Below, one piece after another: positions 14,701 through 22,836 of a stretch of DNA of 23,224 nucleotides; the stretch's first letter is position 1, and every line of letters begins with the position of its first letter. The stretch comes from Bugula neritina. Lineage: Eukaryota > Bryozoa > Gymnolaemata > Cheilostomatida > Bugulidae. The notes below the pieces were generated by a model. That model searched no databases. It was not told where the DNA came from and was given only the letters and a program-made list of their open reading frames with translations. The DNA lies in the NCBI GenBank assembly GCA_964035545.1, contig CAXIUT010000191.1, positions 1-23,224 on the forward strand. The letters run 5' to 3'. Made by a program: the position numbers and the translations under genes.

Positions 14701-16175
14701 TCTCGTGTGTCACCTCCTGCAATATTGATATCTTGCGACCCAACTACGACTGCATTACTCAATGAAAACGTTGGTGAGCTAGAGTAGTAAAAAGTGGTCT
14801 GCGTCATTCCTGTCGCTTCATCACCATCGTTCTTAATCCGTGCAGTCAGCGTAATAGGGGCGCTTTGTTCGATCAGGCTATTATCTAGCCAGAGATCTAC
14901 AATGCGTTGGTTCGGTGGCGTACTGTCGGGTTCCCCAGGATTTCCGCCTGGATCGGCGGCTTCGGGTTCAATTTGTATGAAAAAGGAAAAGCGATTGTTG
15001 TCTTCATTAGAGCCTTCATCTGTACGATCCTGCACGTCTGCCGCTAGGACCACCTCATAGGTTCCAGGTGTAATATCCTCTGGGATCATGAAGCTTGGCG
15101 AGGTTAGTTGTTGCGCTTCACCTCCACGGAGAATTTTTGTCAAACCAGATTTAAAGCCTGAGCCAATTTCGGATGCAGTACCAAATGCCCAGAACGATAT
15201 GGTCGAGCTAGTCGCACCTTGGTTGACTACTTCGTAGTCGAAAGAAACTTCGTCTCCAGGCTTGAAAACCCGCGAGAATGTTGCGTTCTCTGAAACAGCC
15301 TCGTTTTCAAAAAATACGTTATCGATGATAAGATCGGCGGGGCCCGTATCGGGTGGATCTACAACGACAGGAGGATCGGTTTCATCCTGAGGAAACGAAA
15401 TCTGCAAATCGAACGTTTCACGCTGCGTGATATTCTCGCCTGATACAACGATGTAGTAACCTTGGTCCGGGGTATAGAACCAGTCTACATGCTCATCCTG
15501 TGTTCCAGGGTTTCGAGACTGAATACCTTGGCCCGCAATAGGGCGTCCCTGGTAGTCTAACACTTCTAGATCGAGCTCTCCCGTAAGTCCCAAGAGATCG
15601 ACATTGATTGGGCCGCTACCAGCCGTTTCGATATAAAAAATCCGGTGATACACACCGTCTTCAAGCTCTACGGCGTAGGTCTTATACTGTGAAACAAAGC
15701 TAAGTTCGTCATAGCCCTCATCATTATCAATCGTTCCCGTTGTAGAAAGAGTCGAACCTCCTTGCGCGGAAACAGCACCTTGGATGTCAGAAATCGTTAG
15801 GCTTACCTTATCTCCGTCTTTGTTTTCTGGCCGTCTATCACCTTTGATCGCAACCTTAATCTGCTCCTTGTGATACCCATCCGACAAGCTCTCGAACGGT
15901 ATTGTTACCGTAAGATTATTCAGCTCATGAAAATCATCATCGGTATCATTAGATGTGTTCACAACAAAGGTCACATCTTCGTACGCAACACCTCGAACTT
16001 CGACATCAAAGGTTAGGTAATTTTCACCGTCATAGTCGCCTTCGCTCACGGAAGAACCGTTCAGATAAAGCTTCGGCTTCGGTGCAAGACTGGTGCCACC
16101 GGAGAACTCAACTAAATCGTGATTATCTTCATAAGTTGCTGAAGCATATACTAACTTTACCTCTCGCCCATTCAA
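11757..16175 (-). CDS. Giant RTX protein with Calx-beta and CARDB-type repeats
   Basis: The frame has 1472 residues and no signal peptide. Approximate order: a Calx-beta-like domain (20-155), a PPC-like domain (160-272), four CARDB-type Ig domains (280-785; each with an E.NN or DNN strand such as DEGSNEDNNRFSFF), a Calx-beta domain (795-905, ending TITNDD), three more CARDB-like domains (910-1265), then degenerate and good RTX nonapeptides (DGGNGNDVI, AGAGNDFLMGGRGADTF) near 1330-1385 and a C-terminal region typical of type I secretion substrates. The start is a TTG that overlaps the M23 stop. As the first residues are mid-domain, the real protein probably begins upstream, as the same polypeptide as the M23 frame. 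It likely acts outside the cell in adhesion or effector delivery. No type I exporter is encoded here, so a chromosomal one would be needed. Confidence 0.88.
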   Translation of the reverse strand: MNGREVKLVYASATYEDNHDLVEFSGGTSLAPKPKLYLNGSSVSEGDYDGENYLTFDVEVRGVAYEDVTFVVNTSNDTDDDFHELNNLTVTIPFESLSDGYHKEQIKVAIKGDRRPENKDGDKVSLTISDIQGAVSAQGGSTLSTTGTIDNDEGYDELSFVSQYKTYAVELEDGVYHRIFYIETAGSGPINVDLLGLTGELDLEVLDYQGRPIAGQGIQSRNPGTQDEHVDWFYTPDQGYYIVVSGENITQRETFDLQISFPQDETDPPVVVDPPDTGPADLIIDNVFFENEAVSENATFSRVFKPGDEVSFDYEVVNQGATSSTISFWAFGTASEIGSGFKSGLTKILRGGEAQQLTSPSFMIPEDITPGTYEVVLAADVQDRTDEGSNEDNNRFSFFIQIEPEAADPGGNPGEPDSTPPNQRIVDLWLDNSLIEQSAPITLTARIKNDGDEATGMTQTTFYYSSSPTFSLSNAVVVGSQDINIAGGDTREVSVTVPASITSSFAQGSEYYFFARANSASAGAEAQLGDNISSGRKLTIQDPPPAAPLQDYVFSAFNLYGATDTEKGGTLALLYKTKNLTDSPDNLHRVTVTVSYDDVYGNSDDVEVSDRSRSANNSSTVYITTGDLEPGHTYTVFGEVDSAHRWDETNEANNIASAQMTLVPKDLGPADLSVENLIITTVDPDLGEEFYFDFDVFNRGQSASGAYSVAMYISSDTTFDESERVFIEPYFPSLEAGAVEATEGWYGYVFGLGEYFIGIKADHAETVEEADEGNNIAYASVFVGTGGAGLIRITEQSQEVFEGSAGEQTEIPFEISRAGGSQGAQTVEWSVLSGRSSITDGAGNRSGSVTFADGDTASRTITLLVDGDDIVAPDEVLSIGLSSPDGTAKIDPLKAIAHTTITNDDVAPPTEAFLEYQGRSETVDLTVGEQQNAFVVFTNSGGAASSGTERVEIFLSADGSKDGGDREVISLILPVIEAGESHRVDYQYTPEDNEEGLQNLIYRVVADDNALLVETAHAVTVQPAPVVDIRATGWGGEDFPYLGGTLYFGVSYENFSPTITPGGEIIRTYLSENDELDEGDKLLTSAVLASMTQGQNQNYQSRVEIDLDSTLGGHYVLTELRSSDDSEQLSLVSHYVIVKDSPQPDLRFDGEASIPTSIVAGEDFSFGFSALNRGDAPISFSPFDIEIGSTSSVIAVNAYLTDDGTLDSDSVLLGKVEVNPLLWNEKSDITLNFFAPSDLQEGSGRVVLQLDSDNDEDEVDEANNIFISEVLSVLGQQNSDTVYGSAADDLIISSLQSQTVSGQQGHDKIVSKLGINHTSGGEDSDLLLGGFQADTLDGGNGNDVIRGEASNGIFAGSDILIAGAGNDFLMGGRGADTFIFKPNEGDNTIGTFNVENVVFNDTSGYSVVVSGSDFGNGDDALRLLEFTTVNASNVTSFMSDSADGAVFNAEGTSILFYGLTTSQIDADVFMFL

Positions 16176-16993
16176 CTTATCGATCCTTCCTCGAGTTTTG
16201 TACCGACCTGGAAGTGAAGATGTGCGCCACCTGTTACCCCTGATAGGCCAATCGTTCCGATTGCTTGCCCTTTTTGAACAAAGTCACCAATTTTAACTCC
16301 ACTATTATCGACTGAATTTTGTCCCAAATGTAGATACGAAGCGTAAAATTTCCGACCATCATCTGACACATGCAGGACTGTTATCCAGTTACCGAACTTA
16401 CCTGGGCCTTTGTCTGAATTAACACTGTTGTCAGTGCTTTGGGCGTCATCAAAATAGCCAACAACTAACCCATCGGCGGCGGCACGAACCGTCGTCCCAA
16501 CGGGTTGCGCAAAATCCCAAGCAGCGTCATCGTGTATCGTTGGTGTATCACCAATGTGACCGCTTGGCCCCTGAGATGTAATCTGTGGGTTCGCGACTTC
16601 GGAGCCGAAAGGGTAGTCAACCACAATCGGTGTCGTAGGATCATTCGCAACGTTGCCTAAAACAAAAATATCATCAAAAAAAACAACTCTTTGAATATTT
16701 TCTATTTGAGCAACTGTGGATCGATCTTCATGCTCTAAAGTTGGATATTCAAGGAACTCTCCAATACTGTACTTTTCCGAATTATCCTTAACAATTAGAG
16801 TGTTCGTGCCACCTACGCCATCAAATATTTTAAAGCTAGAACCCAAATAGAAAACATTGTCTGAGTTATCGCCATCAGAGTTCAACGTGTCTTTTATAAT
16901 TTCAAATTCACCATTCGAAAATGAGATTTCTTCCCATTCACCGCTTAGCTCAGGTCTAAAATAGCTGTTTACGTTAGAAATTCCATCAAACAA
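16172..16993 (-). CDS. M23 (LytM) peptidase domain segment
   Basis: The frame encodes 273 residues. Residues 1-120 are unassigned and end VFFDDIFVLGNVAND, a pattern like RTX-linked spacer repeats. Residues 125-265 form an M23/LytM zinc endopeptidase: HDDAAWDF near 153-160 supplies the first zinc His and Asp, a YLHLGQ stretch follows near 222-227, and the HLHFQV motif near 259-264 supplies the HxH pair. M23 enzymes cut peptide cross-bridges of peptidoglycan. There is no signal peptide, and the start (TTG) is not convincing. The frame runs into the AHH frame upstream and the RTX frame downstream with one-base offsets, so it is probably the middle of one long gene. Confidence 0.8.
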   Translation of the reverse strand: MFDGISNVNSYFRPELSGEWEEISFSNGEFEIIKDTLNSDGDNSDNVFYLGSSFKIFDGVGGTNTLIVKDNSEKYSIGEFLEYPTLEHEDRSTVAQIENIQRVVFFDDIFVLGNVANDPTTPIVVDYPFGSEVANPQITSQGPSGHIGDTPTIHDDAAWDFAQPVGTTVRAAADGLVVGYFDDAQSTDNSVNSDKGPGKFGNWITVLHVSDDGRKFYASYLHLGQNSVDNSGVKIGDFVQKGQAIGTIGLSGVTGGAHLHFQVGTKLEEGSIS

Positions 16994-17016
16994 ATTTTTG
17001 AAAATGCCCTCTGTTT

Positions 17017-18030
17017 TTACCCTACTTTTCCTTCAAAGTTTTCCGTCAACCAGCCATCAACGAAATTCAAACTAGCTGATATCGCGCCAATTGCATCACT
17101 GTCGGGAAAAGCAATATCTGCAAGATCGACAGAAGATTTTAGAAATTCATAATTTTCATATAATTCGTATATAGAATAAGCTATTGCGAACGGCCCACCA
17201 ATAGCACGAGCAAGTAAACCCGCCCCTACTTCAAGAGCGGACACCCCCAAAAAAGAGGTCAGCGCATTCGCGTCAATATCCAAATTAGAATTTTCGACAA
17301 ACTGGCGCAACTCATTAGCAGTGAGTTCTTCTTTCTTTACAATATCTGCAGCTAATTTACCAAGAGACGCGACACTTAAACCAATCGCAGCAGCACCAAC
17401 TGTTCCAGAAGATTTATCTAAATCAAATCCGGAATGTATCTTTGCCTTTATGTCAGGATCAATATTGTGAAATGTTTGCCCAGACGTGATTTTAGAAAAA
17501 TTATCACTATCCAGATATTTGGAAAAAGGTTTTCCAATCTTTTTGAAATTTGGATCAGTAGTAACCAAGTACAAATTTGGGAGTTCTTTTACTTCATCAA
17601 ATATCTTAAAGTGATCAAAATCAATAGAAGGCGCTAAAGCCTGCTTTACACCTCTCAACTCTCCAATCAAATTAGATTTTGCTTGTGCTGGAGTAAGCCC
17701 CTCGGCGTCCATCTTTACTTGAACACCCAAGATATATGATCGCAAGAAAATAGTGTATTCAGGTGAGTGACTACCATGCTTTGCTAGCGAGTATTGACCC
17801 TTCTCAATACCTAGCAACGCGTCTTCTATAGGTAACGGAACTCCATTATATTCAGAATCAAAATCAAAATCGATCTTATCGAGAAAGCTTATGATATCTT
17901 CATCATAGTATAAGCTCGTAGGGTCTTTTAAGCTTTGAGGGATAACATGGTGGGCTTGCCACTTACCCAGCTTGAGAAGCTCGCTATCAGAATATGAATT
18001 CTCAAGTGATTTTCGCAAAGCATCGGCCAC
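17017..18030 (-). CDS. AHH-family nuclease (polymorphic toxin) domain protein
   Basis: The frame encodes 337 residues. Residues 24-31 (WQAHHVIP) carry the AHH motif, NGVPLP follows near 62-67, and KHGSHSPEY near 84-92 completes the HNH/EndoVII-type AHH domain (about 20-105). These domains are predicted nucleases of bacterial polymorphic toxins. The rest is unassigned apart from a small-residue hydrophobic segment at about 210-290 that might insert in a membrane. The start is a GTG at 18030 with GGAG seven bases upstream, inside the end of the preceding immunity-like gene. The toxin domain is thus N-terminal, the reverse of most polymorphic toxins. The stop at 17017 lies next to a GGG run, where one missing base would join it to the M23 frame. 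Confidence 0.8.
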   Translation of the reverse strand: MADALRKSLENSYSDSELLKLGKWQAHHVIPQSLKDPTSLYYDEDIISFLDKIDFDFDSEYNGVPLPIEDALLGIEKGQYSLAKHGSHSPEYTIFLRSYILGVQVKMDAEGLTPAQAKSNLIGELRGVKQALAPSIDFDHFKIFDEVKELPNLYLVTTDPNFKKIGKPFSKYLDSDNFSKITSGQTFHNIDPDIKAKIHSGFDLDKSSGTVGAAAIGLSVASLGKLAADIVKKEELTANELRQFVENSNLDIDANALTSFLGVSALEVGAGLLARAIGGPFAIAYSIYELYENYEFLKSSVDLADIAFPDSDAIGAISASLNFVDGWLTENFEGKVG

Positions 18031-18031
18031 A

Positions 18032-18653
18032 TTAAATCTCCACGCATTTATTTACTAACAGACATTGAATTGCCGTTTCATTTAGTATTTCGAATAAATT
18101 GTCGGAAATATACAGCATGTCCCTACCCAGTACCGTTGAGTCCATCCAAATATCAAAACTTGATATCTTTGATTTGTGAACGGATAGCGGTATATTCAAA
18201 TTGTTATGATCAATTTTTCCATAAACTTTCCCATCGACACTTTGGCATTCCACAAAACGATCTCTGCACTCATTAGAAATCGCCTTCACAAACTTTTCAA
18301 TTCTTATCAAAAAATATTCTGAATTCTGACGCACTTTTACTATCAAGTACACTTGAATAAATGGGCACCAAGTCAACTTTGTTTTTTGCATTTTTTAATA
18401 GAAAATTCGCCACAATATCGTCACAAAACCAATAGTGACCACGTCCAAAAAAATTTGGCAACCACTCCTGTGTCGAGAACTTCACTTTTACTTCGTAGCG
18501 ATCTAATTTGGGAAATTCACCAAGAAATATGGAGCGGCGTGATTCTGTGCTAAAAAATTCCTTCGGGCAATCAACTATCTCGACCCACGCCTTTTCACCC
18601 AGCGGATATAGATCAAAGGATCTTGGAATTGTATGGGAAATTTGCTTTGTCAT
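18032..18653 (-). pseudogene. Probable immunity protein (Imm11/DUF1629-like), one frameshift
   Basis: Two overlapping frames make one gene of about 206 codons: residues from 18653 to about 18310, then a second frame to the stop at 18032. The change of frame falls on an A6 run at 18309-18314, where one base too many would explain it. The C-terminal part, SSFDIWMDSTVLGRD then LYISDNLFEILN, has the pattern of DUF1629/Imm11-type immunity proteins (D.W ... SD.L...L). It lies one base before the AHH start and shares its ribosome-binding region. This fits an immunity gene guarding against the encoded nuclease. The broken frame is likely a sequencing slip but could be real. Confidence 0.6.
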
Positions 18654-18739
18654 AATATTTAATTTTTCAAAAATACTTATTACTTTTACCTTAGTGAATT
18701 AAATATAAATGCAAGCGCAAAAAAAATTAATTCGAAAAC

Positions 18740-19484
18740 TTAAGAAAACCCGTATGCATTTATCACTTCAATAAATTCTACCTGCGATCCACCAACATCA
18801 GGATGGTTCTTTTTAACCTTGCGTCTATACGCTGCCTTTAACTCATCAGGGCTATAGCTCCTTGACGGATCAAGTCCCAAAATCATCAAGCAACGCGTTC
18901 TTTCATCTTCAGCAGGCGATGGATTCTTTGCAGCACTTCCTCGACCTTTTTGAGGATTGGTAGCGGCTCTGTTCTTTCGTGTCACCCGCTTTGTCCCTTT
19001 TATCTTGAGTCGCCTTAGCCTTCCGCCGAAACCCTCTAGCCTCATCCTGCCAACCAGCACGGGCACTCTGCCTCTGTTCTTGCGGCTTATACGCTTGGCG
19101 CCGCGTTTCCTCTCTCAGCTCATGTTCCCGCTCTTCCAGTTCTTGCTCACGCCTACGGATGTCCTCAAACGCGCTGCGATACCGAAACGCATAGATCAAA
19201 TCTCCGAGGTTCCCCGCCCATGCCAGCGCTGAGAAAAAAAGTCCCCACATGCGCCACGCCCAACACGAAAATGCCGCCCAGGATGGGGCCCAGCATCGCG
19301 GACGGGTTCGTAGAGAAACAGACCAAAATAAAGAATGAGCAGGATTTTCCACCAGGACAGGCGCTTGGTGAGCTTGCCTAGATATTTGCCAGCGAGGAAT
19401 AGAACTATCAGCAGAAACAGAAACGCCGGATTGAATAGAGCTGTCAGGGCAAGGCGCCTGAAGATCCTCAAAGTAGTCTATCAT
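18740..19484 (-). pseudogene. Membrane protein with C-terminal J domain, frameshifted
   Basis: Coding signal passes through several frames. After the ATG at 19484 there are three membrane segments in two frames (PAFLFLLIVLFLAGKYLG, WWKILLILYFGLFL, and a third near 19235-19300). A charged coiled coil comes next (FEDIRRREQELEEREHELRE), then a J domain at 18745-18910 with LMILGLDPSRSYSPDELKAAY and the HPD tripeptide in KKNHPDVGG. J domains stimulate Hsp70 ATPase; a membrane-anchored J protein next to a coupling protein may assist relaxase unfolding or transfer. At least three frame changes are needed. It overlaps the end of the coupling protein gene by a few bases. Confidence 0.7.
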
Positions 19485-20942
19485 TGCAGCGGCACCCTTT
19501 GATTTTCGCTGCGCCTTGCTGTTTACTGAGATGCGCTGCGCCGTAGCGTTTCGGAACGCGGGACAACTTGCGGTGCTGGAAATAGGGTGTGGTTTCAATA
19601 ATTGCAGGGTTTTTGTTTGCACTGACCAAAAGCGCCTGCGTGTCTCCCATTCTTCGGATCGCATCAGCGTTGAGCAGATTGTACTCGTGCCGCTGCTGCG
19701 TGATGTCTTCGATCTTATCCCCTTCGAACCTCGATGACCTTTCCGGCTATGGCCTCAAAGAAACGCGCCGTCTCTTGGTCTGAGCCGCTATAGGCAAGAT
19801 AGGTGGTAAAGCCGCCTTGGATGCTCTGCGCGTAGTCTCGACCATAACGGGCAGAAAGCTGGCTCAGGGATTGCAGCACAATCGATAGGCTCACTTTGTA
19901 ACCCCTGATCGTGTTCGCCACGGATACGAAGGACGGTATCGTGGAGTGACCAAATTCATCATAGAGAATGTAGAGCGGAAGTGTAGATTTCGTGGGCATC
20001 TTTCGCATTGAAGCGTTGAACACGCTGCGGAAAAACACGCTCGTCCAAAATCCATAATATTCAGCCAAATGCGGCGGCGTTATAAAAAACACAGCCGTCT
20101 TTTCATGGCGGATGGATTCCAGGCTGAAGCTGCTACTGGCGGTCAGCTCGATCAAGTTCTTGTTGGTGAAGGCTTTCAGGGCCGTCAGCGCTGTAAGAGC
20201 GAAGCTCTGCACCGCGTTTGGGTTTCCCGTCACGGCTCCCTTCCATTCTTCCCACAGGCTTGAATCCTCTGGGTTGCTCGGATTGTAGGCCCACTTGATT
20301 ACAAAGTCGTCCAGGGGTGAGCCGTCCTGCCCAAAATTCTGAAGGCAGTGATACAAATTCCCCAGGGTGTAATAACTGGGGTCACTGTATCCTGCGCGCT
20401 GCAAAAGTTTGAGGCAAGATAGAGATCATGCGCGTTGCGCCGTGTTCCAAAACTCATCCTTGGAACTACCTGACCCCTGCTTTGATAAGAATTTCCGCAA
20501 TCTGCTCGATTTCAATATCGTCCTTGGCTTCAAGCAGAGGATTGAAGTTTGAGCTGCTGGCAAGATCTTCAGGATTTATCGCAATGACCTTGAAGCCACG
20601 TGATTGCAGATAGCCTGAAGTTTCCGCGAACACCTCGCCTTGGGGTCATTCACCACAATGGAGCAGTTTCGTTTCGCGCGATCCAAAACCGACGGTATAA
20701 TATACCGACTGGTTTTCCCCGCTCCCACGCGGGCAATGACCGCTACGTTTTGAAAACTCTCACGCTCAGGACAGCCGGCCTTCATTACCATCCATGAGCA
20801 GGCCTGTGTTGCGTGAAGAAAGCAGGGTGCTGGTTTCTGAACCTGTGAGCATACGCGCGCCGCCTTGTCGCTTCAGGAACTTCCCAAAGAGTAGGGCATA
20901 TCCCGCGTTCTTACTCAACTCACTCAAAAATCTTCCCAGCAC
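19468..20942 (-). pseudogene. VirD4/TraG-type coupling protein, frameshifted
   Basis: The gene would encode about 490 residues. Walker A is near 20715-20745 (VIARVGAGKTSRY). VVNDPK follows with its conserved continuation in another frame, then LYILYDEFGHS near 19945-19975 gives Walker B, and SIVLQSLSQL near 19868-19897 gives motif III. The C-terminal part (HEYNLLNADAIRRMGDTQAL) lies in yet another frame. Frame changes occur near 20770-20780 (one extra C), 20640, 20410-20490 and 19720. The GTG at 20942 follows GAGAGG and overlaps the end of mobA. Coupling proteins hand the relaxase-DNA complex to a type IV channel. The N-terminus appears short, without a clear membrane anchor. Confidence 0.82.
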
Positions 20943-22264
20943 CTTCAGCCTCTCTCAGATGTTCACGTGTCTTGCCATGTTGTTTGGTTTTTAGATGCTT
21001 GAGTAAATGCAGATAACGGTTCTGGATGCCTCGCAAGCTTGCCTGAGTGGCAAGGCGCACGGTGGCGGTCAGCTCGCGCAGGATGGCTTGGACGCTCTGA
21101 CCTCACCTGCTGCGTCCACCTTTGCTCTGTCCATCCTTGCCTGTAATCGTGCGGGCTACTTCGTCCTTGGTTTCTCTCAGCTCATCCATACTGCGTTTCC
21201 AAGCATTCTGGATAGGTGAGAGGCCTTCGCCTTGCTCTTCAGTTCGACCATCTTCGGATTTTACTCCAGAAGGATCAGGAACGACGCGTTCCCCCTCATC
21301 CACGATCTGTACCTTCTGCGGTTCTCCTGGCGCACTTCCCATATCTCGCTCCTGTGTTTGCTCTTCTTGCGTACCATCTGGCGCTTTGCGCTGCGTATCA
21401 TGCTCGGTCTCACGACTTCGCTTCCCAGCGTCTTTTTCTTTTTCACCCGCAGCCTTTTTCTCAGCTCAACGCTTCTCTCATCCTGACGTTCAACATCTAC
21501 CCCAGAGAGCCGGATTTCGATCTGATCGGCCACCTGCAAATCCAGCGTCTTCAGGCGATGCTTTTTGCCTGTCTCCAGATCCACCACGCCGACGGTCTTC
21601 CCTCGAACATAGAGGTCGAGGCCCTCATGGCCGAGCGCTGCGAGAAGGCTGTCACGGTCTTCGCTGGCCTCATAAGCGCTGCCGATACGCTGCAAGATGT
21701 CTTCACGCTTCGGACGCTGCCCTGTGCGGCGTTCTAGCTCGGCTTCCCTCTTGCCGCGTCCACGCTCTGAGCGTTTTCCAATCGCGAGTTTCTGTTCCAG
21801 CTCAGGGTAGTCTGAAGCACGTGCGCTTCGAGCTTCACTTGGATGTCTCGAAACTGGTGTTTGGTGAGACGCTGGCGTTTCACCTCGCCTGAGCGATTGG
21901 CAGAGATCATCAGGTGCATATGGTAGGAATGATCCTTGTCCTGGTGCAGGCCACCATAGACCAGATTGTCCGGGCAACGCGCCGCGATGTATTCACGCGC
22001 GATCTCATGCAGGCGCTCTTTCTGCTCTTGCGCGCTGAGGCCCTTGCGCGGGTTATCGAGATGATTTCGTGAAACAGGTAGGTGCCGTTTTTGCGTTTCT
22101 GCAATAAACTCCGCATTGCGCTCATACTCATCTCTGATGCTGCGGTGGTCACGTCCTAGCAGATTGTGCCGCAGCGTGAATTCTTCCTGCCCCTCTTCGC
22201 GGTCAATATACTCCAAGAGCTGACCAAAGCTTGGCACCTTGCGGCTCATGGATTTGATTATCAT
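20924..22264 (-). pseudogene. mobA: MobA-type relaxase, frameshifted
   Basis: The N-terminal 150 residues are in one frame from the ATG at 22264. They form a relaxase/mobilization nuclease domain, with GGLHQDKDHSYHMHLMIS near 102-119 giving the three-histidine metal motif. The frame changes near 21815, continues with the segment rich in EKQ/R (ELEQKLAIGKRSERGRGKRE), and changes again near 21460. A TGA at 21103-21105 then interrupts the frame, which stays open to 20924. The true end is therefore either 21103 or 20924; the coupling gene starting at 20942 favours the latter. The start overlaps the mobC stop as ATGA. MobA nicks oriT and stays bound to the transferred strand. Whether it is active depends on whether the breaks are real. 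Confidence 0.82.
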
Positions 22265-22674
22265 GCAGAGCCGCCTGGTGGTTTAGGTTTTGCGTGCTGC
22301 TTCGCTGCGGCGATGGCCTTTTTCAGCTCAGCTTCCAGAGACTGGATGTAGAGAAAGGGCGTGCGTGTCATCGAGGACCTGCCGGACGCGATTGGAGTGG
22401 TGCGCCATCTGATTCACGTTGTTTTGCAATATTGCGAACCGTGCGGGTCCAGGTCAGCAAGCTGCTCAAGCAGATCTTCTGGCACAGAGGCTTCGAGCTG
22501 GCCTTGATGGGCCTGTAGGGCGCGGCGTTTAACATGGGCGGAAAGGCTCTCTCCAGAAGCCTGGCCGCGCGTGACAAAGTCACGATGTTCAGCCACGCTC
22601 AAAGTAAGGTTCACGCGTTTCGCCTGAGCCTTGTTGCTTTGTCGGTATTCTCTCTGGTAGCTCTGTCTATCCAT
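22261..22674 (-). pseudogene. mobC: MobC-like accessory mobilization protein, frameshifted
   Basis: Starts at an ATG at 22674 with AAGG seven bases upstream. The first 80 residues are basic, then form a ribbon-helix-helix-like module (KRVNLTLSVAEHRDFVTRGQ, then ESLSAHVKRRALQAH). The frame changes at about 22430-22440, and probably again near 22370. The remaining helical part ends KAIAAAKQHAKPKPPGG in the frame that stops at 22261, overlapping mobA by four bases. MobC-type proteins bind next to nic and help MobA open oriT. The naming rests on position and fold, not on a search. Confidence 0.72.
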
Positions 22675-22675
22675 T

Positions 22676-22836
22676 GGGCCTTAGGGCGATTAGGGTTCAA
22701 AGGGAAATGCGCCTGAGCAGTCTTTCCCTTGTCTGGGGTGCAGGGGTGAAAAACCCCCTGCCAAGATGCGTATTCGCGAACAGATTTTAGCCAGCAACGC
22801 GAGGCTCAAAAATCTTGTTCGTTACGAATATGCAAT
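22676..22836. other. Candidate oriT with three hairpins
   Basis: The intergenic DNA directly upstream of mobC holds AAGGGAAA/TTTCCCTT (22700-22707 and 22723-22730), GCAGGGG/CCCCTGC (22740-22746 and 22755-22761), and a long imperfect inverted repeat (22765-22792 with 22803-22835, arms about 28-33). AAATGCGCC at 22705-22713 in the first loop resembles the nic core of IncQ-type plasmids (TAAGTGCGCC), suggesting but not proving the nick site. Position next to mobC-mobA supports an oriT. Base quality is doubtful here, because the two terminal copies disagree most in this stretch. Confidence 0.5.
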
